Shown here one piece after another: positions 55,219 to 64,000 of a stretch of 64,000 nucleotides of DNA (the first letter of the stretch is position 1; every line of letters starts with the position of its first letter). The DNA is taken from assembly GCF_910592395.1 (NCBI RefSeq), contig NC_088324.1:5236953-5300952 (forward strand). The letters run 5' to 3'. Under the pieces are notes generated by a model. That model searched no databases. It was given only the letters and a program-made list of their open reading frames with translations, and was not told where the DNA came from. The translations under genes and the position numbers were made by a program. Origin of the DNA: Lineus longissimus (taxonomy: Eukaryota > Nemertea > Pilidiophora > Heteronemertea > Lineidae).

Positions 55219-58142
55219 ATGGATGACGGCATAAGTTTGCAAGAACTATGTCAGCTTGCAAATGTTTCTTACAATGAAAATGACTATGACTTATCCTCTT
55301 ACGAAGATGGTGCACGTGAATGTATCTCTGTCGAGCCAGCGATAAATATGCAGCCAGAGACAGACACGATGCTGATTGACCCAATCATTGCGACTGCACA
55401 AAATGTTGGTGATGGCATGGAGATCAGCCAGAGTGAGGGTGAAGACAGTTCCAGAAAAGATCCTGACTGGAAACCTTCAACTGCTGCTGCAAAAACTGAG
55501 AGCGATACACGAGATGCCATTCCATCAGAAGGTTAGTATTTGTCCTACTGCAGGGTGTCCCAGGAAGTTTTCCCTCACTCGTTTCAATGTTTGAAAAACG
55601 AAAGACAAACTTTCTGGGACACCCTGTAGAGTGTGTCCTGGGAAAAAACACTTACTTATCTTTTGCTATATGGATAAGTAAGGCAAATGAAATATTCCAG
55701 AATTACATGTAGAACTACATGTAGGCCCTAACTGGGATGTAAAGTGGGCATCCTGTAAACATTTTTATGTATCCCAGATAATATGCCTTATAAAATTTTA
55801 TCTTTTACTTTGCAGGACCAGATGATGACAAACTGATCCGGAATGGTGCGGATAATAGCCAAGATGACAACCAGGATAGATCAAGAGAACGAGACAGCGA
55901 CAGGAACCCTTCAAGTGATGACGAGGAAACAGAAACTGATACTCAGGATGAAGGTAAGTATGGGGGACAACTCGCCATCTAAAGTATAAAGTAAATGGAT
56001 CGCAAAATAAAATGAAAACAAATGAATGTTGATCTGTTTTTGATTTCATGAATTTTCGTGATTGCAGGGCCAGATGATGATAAGTCAGACATTGAGAAAA
56101 CTAGCCAAGATGACAGCCAGCGTGACAGTCCCTCAAGTGATGGTGAGGAGAGAGAAAATGATGTTGAGGAAGACATTCAATCAGATTCAGAAGGTATCTA
56201 TAGCTTTGGATTTAATAGCTGGCTGGATATAATAATATATTTTAAAACAACCAACAAAATATAATAAAAATATCAGACTTGTCAGAAATGTGAGAAAGTT
56301 CATCTTCAATTTAGTCCTGCAATTGCATTGACCATGTTTACCTCCATAAATTTTGCTTACAGGGTCGCACAATTTTTTGGACTCAGCAATACCTTTATCA
56401 GTTGTTGGTAACACAATTTACATGTAGAAATTACATGCCTAAAGCTATATTTTACTCTTGCAGAACCAGAGGAAGAAGAGCCAAGCCGAAAACGATCGAA
56501 ACGAGAGGAGAACAAGGAAAGAAGATCTCAGGGAAAAACATACGATAGCCGAGTTAGAGATTGTGATGGCTAAAACGTCACAAAGCCTCCACGCTTCATG
56601 GGTCCAAGATGTACATCTGACCTTTGCAAAAAAAGAAAGAATCGCCTTTGTGATTCTTTCACAGAGGAGAACCGGCAGGCAATTTTTAATCACTTTTAGA
56701 CAAAACTGAACTGGGATGGTCGAAGGGCCTACGCACGAGGTTTGGTGAATAAGGTAGCTGCTAAGCGTGTCAAAGATGAATCTCGACGTAAACATAGCCT
56801 GACATATCATCTCAAAGTTGAAGGGGGTCAAAAGCAACAAGTCTGTAGAAACATGTTTCTCTCAACACTCAACATTGGCGAATGGTCAGTTCATGCTTGG
56901 GCAGTTGATACAACGGAACCAGGGGCTACCGCAGCTGACAAGGGCAAGCGAGGTAAGATGGGAGTAGTTAAGCGTGATCAGGTCAAGCGTGAACAGGTCA
57001 AGGACTTCCTACGAAAAATTCCAAAAGTCCCATTGCACTACTGTCGGATGTCAACATCAAAAATGTATCTTGAACCTCAGGTGACATCAATGCTCCAGCT
57101 TCATGGGTTGCATGTGCAGGACTGCAAGGACAAGGAACAGCCCCTTGAACCCGCGTCATGCCAGGTATTCACAGACGTATTCCAAAGTGAAAACCTTGGT
57201 CTTTGGCAACCAAAGAAGGATCAGTGTGACACCTGTTGTTCATATAAAGCCAAGAATATTTCGGAAGCCGAATATGAAACACACTGTAGAAAGTAAGAGA
57301 GTGCAAGGAAAGCGAAACAGGCGGACAAAGATCAGTGCACGATGGATGGGAGCAAGACTTTGGTATTTACCATGGACTTGCAGGCGTTACTTCTTTGCCC
57401 AAGGTTGGAGGCATCAGCTTTGTTCTACAAAACAAAACTTGGTGTCCACAACTTTACTTGCTACAATCTGTGCGACCACAGTGTTGTTTGCTATGTCTGG
57501 CATGAGGGCCAAGGAGGTCTCACTGCTAATGAATTCGCCACTTGTGTGAATGATTTTCTCAACAGCCACGACGATGACCAGTTCGAGAAGTTCATAATAT
57601 GGAGCGATGGTTGCGGCATGACAAAGAAGAAAACAGTAGAACAGAAGTTTCTTGAGAGAGGCCATACACAGATGGAGGTCGACTCAGCCCACAGTGTCAT
57701 CCAGCGTAAATTGAAACATAAGGAGATATACTGACCAGCCCAGTACGTCTCCGTTATGAGAGAGGCTAGACAACGTCAACCATACATTGTGAAGTATGTT
57801 GAGTATGACTTTTTCAAAAACTACAGTTCCCTCAATTCCCTCACCACTATCCGACCCGGCAACAGAGTTGGCGATGCAACAGTCAATGAGCTCCGCTGTA
57901 TTAAGTACAACCCAGACGGCACAATAGAGTTCAAACTCAGTCATGATGATGAGATGTATACTCCCCTACCCCTGGCACGTGGATACCAGGCTCCAACTGC
58001 TCAAGACCTGGCTGTTGCTGTTCCAGCTCTGTATCGAAATACCATCAACATCAAAGGCTCAAAATGGAAGCATCTCCAAGAGCTGAAAACCATCATTCCA
58101 GCTGACTTCCATGCATTTTATGACAAACTCCCTCACGACTAA
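55219..58142 (+). pseudogene. Putative RNase H-like transposase with SDGC and GHT motifs
   Basis: A 5'UTR intron ends TTTTCAG at 55209, and the ATG follows at 55219. Exons are 55219-55531, 55816-55953, 56068-56193 and 56464-58142, all with in-phase GT-AG borders. Exons 1-3 are acidic, and exons 2 and 3 are duplicates (GPDDDK ... PSSD). Exon 4 codes a Cys-rich region, a helical middle (QCDTCCSYKAKN), then TLVFTMDLQALLLCP, LGVHNFTCYNLC, IIWSDGCG and RGHTQMEVDSAHSVI. It has TAA 56571, TAG at about 56697, TAA 57294 and TGA 57732 in an otherwise continuous frame. A segment after SDGCG, where relatives carry QNRN, is missing. The family is widespread and uncharacterised. Confidence 0.7.
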
Positions 58143-59093
58143 GTCATTGATAATGCACTACCTCAATTCAAGACCTACCAAATATTGACCAATACAGTGG
58201 TGACATAGGCCTATCACAGCAGTGTTCTCCATTGGACTATTTAGGTGTGAGGCCCAACTGACTGAAATGTTTGCCAGGCTTTTACCACCTTTGCAAGAAT
58301 TTTCCCACCCTCCCATAATTTGCATAATACACTTCCATTTGACTATGATGCCAAAATTGGGAATAAAACTCCAGTGGAGAACACTGCAGTGTGTATTAGC
58401 CATTGGGGGATTGTCTGTGCTCTGCCATGTCTGCCGTCAAATAACACTGTTATAGTCAGTGCAACCTGACAAGCACAAGTTGAGTGTATTTTTTTTAAAT
58501 TGTACTGTTTTTGTTGTCGTTTATTGTTAAATGTTAGGCCTACTATGACAGTGATTCAAAATTGCTGTAGTATCTCAATATTGCCAGCCCTGGACGAATC
58601 ACCCACACATCAATGTCTACTTTGCTTTTTCTGGATGAATACAATTGGCCACAAAATTACCACCATTCTCCAACAAAAAAGCCTAAACACCTTTATTTCA
58701 AGAGAAATAATACTGTGAAATAATACTGTGAAACCTTCAAAGTATTGTCGGTCTTGGGATTTACCATGTAATATATGTGGCATAGGTGATAATATTCTAA
58801 CATCCCCAGTGAATTTTGGCCCCAGGGTCAATTGAACTCGCCCAGGGCTGGCTAGATATGATACTACATTGTTCTGTTAGGTCAGTGGTCAGACCTCGTA
58901 TATGAACAATCAGGGACAATTTTGAGAGGGAAAACCTCGTAAACAACTTTGTGTATTTTTAAACCATTTTATTAGAATCAATTAAAATTCAAGTTAAAAA
59001 CGACTTCCTTTGTTGTTATTTGCTTCCAAAACACAAATTTACCACATGAGAGTAAAAAATGATAAATATTTTTGTGTCTCCTGAAAAACCTGC
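58143..59093. other. 3' non-coding part of the TIR-bounded transposon
   Basis: No supported gene. The sequence around 58905-58955 (GACCTCGTATATG, GGAAAACCTCGTAAAC) repeats parts of the terminal repeat and may be a subterminal binding region. Confidence 0.45.
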
Positions 59094-59297
59094 AAAATGC
59101 GTATACGAGGTTTTCATCCGACAACGACAATATGTTATCATGGATTACACTGTCTTTGTGTGGCATTTTTATTCAACATGGATATTATGTGGCTTACACC
59201 TGGATTCATTGCCTCTTTCAATAATGCTCATCTTCTCTCATTATTTTGCAGGAGAATATACTAGAACAGTGGAACTTATGGAAGTTGCAAGTCTTAA

Positions 59298-61600
59298 CCC
59301 TTTGAACCCGAAATGCCGGAAAACCGGCATTTTCCCTAAAGCGTATATACCCGAAATGCCGGAAAACCGGCATCCACATGGTCTTGTTGACAACTGCCAA
59401 TAATAGCGATGCAGCAGCCAATCAGAAGCCGGCTTTCATCGGCGTTCGGTAGCATCCTTCTGAGACTCCCGGATGAACCAAAATCGAACCGATTTCGCTA
59501 GAAAAAGGGATAAATGGCCCGAAAAAGGGTGAGTGCTGAGGAAGTCTTGGCACAGGTGTTAGAAAGTGACGATGAGGAGTTAGATGAAAGTGACTACGGT
59601 CACGATAGTGATTTTGAGAGTGAGAATGAGTCGGAAAGTGGGGCGAGTGATGGTGACAGTAGCGGTGATGATGTACATGATGCACAGCCTGTATTACATG
59701 CACAGGGTCCTCCACCGCCACCTGCTGCTAGGGGGCGGCCCGCCTGTGGTCGTGGAAGAGGTGGTGGCATTAGGAGAGCTGCGGATATGGTTATTCCACC
59801 CCCCTGGACTAGGATACTGCTCGTTTTACTGCAACTGATTTCAATCCAAGGAGAGATCCTGGGCCTACTGCTATTCCTGATAATATAAATGATGAAAGTA
59901 CCCCACTACAGTTCTTCTCATTGTTTTGGGATGACGTTCTTTGGGAACTGTTAGTAACCGAGACGAACAGGCAGGCTGCCCATCTAAAAACTGCTAAGCC
60001 TAACAATTATGTTGCTAAAAACTGGACAGATTGTACTGTCATTGAAATGAAAGCCTTCTTTGGCTGTAGGATGGCTATGGAAATGCTTATCCATAAAGAC
60101 AGGTATGAACAGTATTGGAAGGTGAAAGAGAACATGTTGACAGTCACACCAGGGTTCCCAAAAGTGTTTTGTCGTGATCGGTTCTTGGCAATCTGGTCAG
60201 TCTTGCATTGTGTTGATGAACAGGACCCAGCTTTAGATAAAACTGATAAGATATACAAGTCAAGGCCAATTTTCAACTGCATCCTTGAGAGATTCAAGAG
60301 GCATTACACACCCGAACAAGAGTTGTCCCTGGATGAAGGGATGATCCCTACCAAGAACTCTTTGTCAAAAAGACAATACAAAAAGGATAAACCTATAAAG
60401 TGGGGCATCAAAACTTTCCTTCGCACAGACAGTGAAAATGGATTCATAATAGATGCAGAGGTGTACACAGGTAGGAGAGCTGATAATCAGGATGTGGATA
60501 ACCTGGGTGTGACTGGGAACTTGGTTGTCCGTATGACCAAGGACTATCGTGATCAGAACTATTGTGTATTCACGGACAGGTTTTACACAACTGTTCAACT
60601 GGCAGAATATTTGCTTACTAAAGGTGTTGGTCTTTGTGGGACTGCAATGACTAACAGAAGGTCCTTCCCTAAATGTCTCAAGAGGACCAACAGACAAATG
60701 AACAAGGGGGACTCTGAACTTCTCTTCAATGGGAATGCCGCGGCCATTGTGTGGATGGACAAAAGGCCCATCTACTTTGTTACTTCAATATATGTTGACA
60801 GTCCTATCACCTCTGTGCCAAGATATGATCCTCAGGAACACAGGAGAGTTCCAGTCAGGTGCCCAATGGCAGTGAAGTGTTACAATCAGTTTATGGGAGG
60901 GACAGATAAGAATGACCAGATGACTCGCCTCCACAAGTCCAGACGCCATTACAAGTGGCCACGAAGGTTGGTCATGAAATTCTTTATGTGGACTGCGTAC
61001 AATTCATATGTGATTCAGGGATTCTATAGGCCTCATGCTGTGAACAACAAGATGACACTGACATTTCACTTGTTCTTGGAGCAGCTCTGCAATGAACTTG
61101 TTGGTGGGGTGAGGAATAACACTTCGGTTGGAAGACGTCGTTCAGATGTTGACATTGACGCACGCCTGGTTGACGTTGGGCAGCACATGGTTGAGCGTGC
61201 TGAACATGCTACTTCTAACAACAGATGTACAGTCTGTATGCAGAAGCACAAGAAAGCTAAGGAGGCCAACCCAAATGCAAACTACAAGGACTTGCCAAAA
61301 ATGTCAAAGACTGTTTATTGGTGCAACCAGTGTCACGTCTTCTTGTGCATTGGGAAACCTGGCTCTAACTGCTGGCAAAACTGCCACACCAAAGTCAAAT
61401 ACTGGTTATAATTGAAGAAAAGGACTCATATATAAGGTAGGACACATTTATTATTCATTATACAGGAATGTTTTCTTACAGAACCATGTATAACACAAGA
61501 TAAATGAAGAGTAGTACATTATAGTGCATTATAATGCATTACCGCTGGATAACTCAGGGTTTCGTATGCACTACCCTCAGACAATTCAGAGTTCAAAGGG
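59298..61600 (+). mobile_element. piggyBac transposon, 2,303 bp
   Basis: TTAA flanks both ends (59294-59297 and 61601-61604). The termini are CCCTTTGAAC at the left and GTTCAAAGGG at the right. Near the left end the palindrome ATGCCGGAAAACCGGCAT occurs twice, about 40 bp apart. A single piggyBac transposase gene fills the interior. Confidence 0.95.
59514..61411 (+). pseudogene. piggyBac transposase with one frameshift
   Basis: The ATG at 59514 opens an acidic N-terminus (DDEELDESDYGHDSDFESE), then a Pro/Gly/Arg-rich linker. Between about 59799 and 59812 the frame must shift by one base, and the DDE_Tnp_1_7 domain then runs uninterrupted to TAA 61409-61411. Catalytic Asp codons are at 60332 (SLDEGM), 60575 (FTDRFY) and 60905 (GGTDKND). 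The C-terminal Cys-rich domain is complete (CTVCMQKHK ... WCNQCHVFLCIGKPGSNCW). Apart from the shift in or beside a C run the gene looks intact, so a sequencing error is possible. The enzyme would move the element between TTAA sites without a footprint. Confidence 0.9.
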
Positions 61601-61604
61601 TTAA

Positions 61605-62124
61605 CTCTTTCAATAATGCATCTCAGTCAAACCATGATTCTGGATGTATTTGCCTTATGATTGAAGGGTTAATGAACATGCATCGCTCCAATCAAGAAGT
61701 TCCATCCTCGCTTTGAAAGAAGCCTTAATGGAGCCTTGATTAGGTCTTAATCGAGTCCTATTTGTAGGCAGTGGATGATCGTGCCTTATTAGAGCCTTGA
61801 TTAGGTCTTAATCGAGTCCTATTTGTAGGCAGTCAATGATCATGCCTTAATGGAGCCTTGATTGGGTCTTAATCAAGTCCTATTTGTGGGTAGTGGATGA
61901 TCGAGCCAAAATGGAGCCTTGATTAGGTCTTAACCTCAATTTTCTAAAAACATTAGTTTTCAAATTTCCCATTCTCGGCAATATTCAATTGACAATATCT
62001 CGACAACCAGAAAAGGTATAAATATGAAACTGGTACCAAATGAAAGCTTATGAAACGAGGAATCTGAATATATGCATAACTCCAGACCTTCAAAATGCTA
62101 CTTAATACCCATTTTGATGTGCAG
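61605..62124. repeat. Non-coding gap with a 61-bp tandem repeat
   Basis: Between about 61722 and 61935 a 61-bp unit containing GAGCCTTGATTAGGTCTTAA and GTCCTATTTGTAGGCAGT repeats about 3.5 times, with increasing divergence in the last units. The remainder is AT-rich and ends TTTTGATGTGCAG, an acceptor. Confidence 0.88.
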
Positions 62125-64000
62125 GGTCACAAATATGTTTCATGTCTACCCCACTATATACAAGCAATGGAAGAGCTGCCAGAAACTGTCAGATCTCAGT
62201 TTGAAATGGGAAAGTTCACCGTTCGACAAACGCGTGGTAAATACAACGGAGTGTGGACTGACATGGCATTGGAGAAAACGTTCAATAAAGATGCTAAGAC
62301 GAAGTTGTTCTCCGGTGTCTCACAAAACCAAGCAACGATCAGCAAGTATCTGAAGGCATTGCCTGAACTTAATTCAATCTCACAACAAACCCTTCAAATG
62401 GTCCACATGATGAAGGATGACGTTCTACCGAGAAATGGTTCATCAGTGAAGGAGGACAACTGCGTCTCCAACATAATCAAGGTCATTAGTGAGAAGTTCA
62501 TTCATCCATTCACGAGTTGTGTTAGTGAGTCCCTGACAAATATTGCAACAGGTGAAGTAGCTTCTTCCGCAGAACTTGCGTCAGCCAAAGAGAAAGGGCT
62601 TGCTGCACTTAAGCTGGCAGAAGAGAATGATGCAGCTAAGGTAGTTCCCCTTCATCTGAAAACCTTCCAGGAGAAAAGCAAGCCAGTTTCAAAAGAGTCA
62701 AAACAAAAGGAGGTCCATCAGGAAGAAGAGGATGTCATGCGGTCTTTGTGCTTTGCTCAAAATTTGGATGAAACACAGAGGATTGATGCGTTTTCCCATG
62801 AATGGACCGGATATCCTAGTTCACTGTTTGACCAAGATAGGGAACACCCATGTGGCTTTGCAATGCGTAAAGGTAATAAAGCCGACTACCTTACTGCTCT
62901 GAAAGAGACCTGTGGAACATCTTGGGTTGAATGCGAAAAACTAGATGAAGCCAATAGATTTGAAAGCAGCACTGGCGTGATTGTGGATATGATGGCATTT
63001 GTACAGCGCTTTCAGGACATGTGTTGCACTGATTTCAATCAACTCCAGAAACGTTACCTGCATAAGATGGTTACTATGCTTCCTGATGGATGTCAACTAA
63101 TCCATATTGTTGGGGATCGATATGACGTTAGTCCAGAGAGAAGCTTGAAGCAGGAGGAACGTAGTTGTCGGGAGAAAGAAACTCGGTCATTGAAGACCTT
63201 CATTCCACAGCCTAACCTGCCCCTGCCGAAATGGAAAAAATTCTTCGGAAAGAAAGAAAACAAGAGAAACCTTCTCAAGTTTCTTTTAGACGCATGGTCC
63301 AATGGAGATAATGATATCCCTGAAGGAGTTGAAATCTTCGTCGGTGGCTTCACTGAAACCACAGTGAAATTGGCAAGAGGCCGGCAGGTCCAGGAAGTAT
63401 CAACTCTCTCTAATTCAAATCACGAGGAAGCTGACACACTCATTTTCGCTCATGCTGTCTACATGGTTCAAGAACAGAACATTCAGAGAATAATCATTGA
63501 GGCAAATGACACAGATATAGTGATGATGGGTATATTCTATGTTCATCGGGTACTTGGTTTGCAGGAACTCTGGCTTCACAAGCACACAATAGCATCAGAT
63601 GTGTACATCTCCTGCCATGCCATTTCCACATATCTGAAGGAAACATTCCTGAATCAAAATATAACAGGGGTAATCTTGGCAGCATACATCCTAACAGGTT
63701 GTGACACAGTTAGTTACCCTTTCCGTATTGGTAAGAAACGGGCTTTGAAAGAGGCACTACAATGCACTAACTATCTTGGCCCAGTGGCAGACTTCGGTGA
63801 AGATGTCATAGATGTCGAGCAATCTGCAGTTGATTCTGCTGAGAAATACTTCTTTGCATTGTATGGCAAGAACGGCTTCACTGGGACAATGGATGAACTA
63901 CGATGCCATCTTTTCATGACCAAAAATGGAGACTTAAGATCACTGCCCCCAACTTCTGATGCATTCAAACTTCATCTGCTAAGAGCGCTCAATCAGTTAA
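62125..64000 (+). CDS. Large exon of an uncharacterised protein with PIN-like acidic motifs (runs off window)
   Basis: After an acceptor at 62124 one frame stays open for about 625 codons to the window edge. Codon-by-codon reading of most of it shows no stop. It begins HKYVSCLPHYIQAMEELP and has an EFxxG-like FEMGKFTVRQTRGKYNGVW block. A helical, Lys/Glu-rich middle follows, then HIVGDRYDVSPERSLKQEER and PKWKKFFGKKENK, followed by ordered acidic motifs: HEEADTLIFAHA (63427), ANDTDIVMMG (63508) and ILTGCDTVSYP (63694). EADT, DTD and GCDT in this order resemble PIN/FEN-type nuclease acids. The protein belongs to a multi-copy invertebrate family without a known role; nuclease activity is inferred. 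Confidence 0.7.

Larger units (their letters stand above)
54135..59130. mobile_element. TIR-bounded transposon (4,996 bp) of an undefined superfamily
   Basis: The ends are 37-bp inverted repeats with four mismatches: left CGTCGTCGGATGAAAACCTC..., right 59094-59130 ending CGACAACGACAA. A subterminal GAAAACCTCGTAAAC recurs near 58935. The target duplication is ambiguous (CATA on the left, TATG on the right). The only substantial gene inside is the multi-exon pseudogene at 55219-58142, so that gene is the best candidate for the transposase. Confidence 0.72.

Noticed and set aside
1-64000. CRISPR arrays, rRNA and tRNA genes, bacterial promoters or terminators
   Set aside because: None seen by eye; the sequence is eukaryotic, and the direct repeats present have transposon or minisatellite structure. 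A tRNA scan could not be run.

Overview
This window is eukaryotic, animal-type genomic DNA. Coding blocks end at GT and begin after pyrimidine-rich AG sites, introns are common, and there are no operons or Shine-Dalgarno sites. I recognised no cellular housekeeping gene: almost everything identifiable is a transposable element or a fragment of one. The transposon mix (PIF/Harbinger, ISL2EU-like, Kolobok-like, piggyBac, pogo, CR1/L2 LINE, Ty3/Gypsy LTR, Helitron-like non-autonomous) and recurring words such as taggcctac and catgtacatgta suggest a marine invertebrate, perhaps an echinoderm, hemichordate or lancelet. That species guess is inference. All family names come from recalled motifs, not from a database search.

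Layout. 0.35-3.1 kb: a coiled-coil exon and a pogo-type transposase remnant with introns. 5.5-11.5 kb: an acidic first exon, then a transposase-like gene whose first intron holds a PIF-type MITE (TAA target duplication, 24-bp perfect inverted repeats) and whose body is broken by a Helitron/HINE-like repeat with a (GAC)n tract. 12.17-16.82 kb: a structurally complete PIF/Harbinger transposon with 47-bp inverted repeats and TTA duplications. Its transposase (- strand) and MADF-BESS partner (+ strand) are interleaved, each gene's last exon lying inside the other's last intron. 17.16-27.17 kb: a broken DUF7869-like gene whose intron took an ISL2EU-like element (18.08-23.21 kb, THAP transposase) and a 5'-truncated CR1/L2 LINE (23.26-24.8 kb). 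27.17-35.89 kb: a decayed Ty3/Gypsy retrotransposon with ~165-bp LTRs, interrupted at TTAA by a 4.15-kb Kolobok-like element that keeps two open ORFs.

35.9-49.85 kb is a recent direct duplication (unit A, unit B). Unit A carries a 2.2-kb pogo transposon, and unit B preserves the exact empty TA target site, so the order of events can be read directly. A partial third copy (49.85-50.17 kb) leads into the later exons of a Gag-like CCHC gene (to 51.5 kb). 54.13-59.13 kb is bounded by 37-bp inverted repeats and contains a multi-exon gene with four in-frame stops. Its motifs resemble those of the DUF7869-like gene at 25.9-26.7 kb, so I propose that both encode RNase H-like transposases of a poorly described superfamily. 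59.30-61.60 kb is a piggyBac element (TTAA, DDD triad, Cys-rich tail) with one apparent frameshift. From 62.1 kb to the window end runs a long uninterrupted exon of an uncharacterised protein with PIN-like acidic motifs.

The genes act within transposons rather than in a shared pathway. The nesting gives relative ages: the Kolobok-like element is younger than the Gypsy element, pogo is younger than the A/B duplication, and the ISL2EU-like and LINE insertions are younger than the DUF7869-like gene they split.
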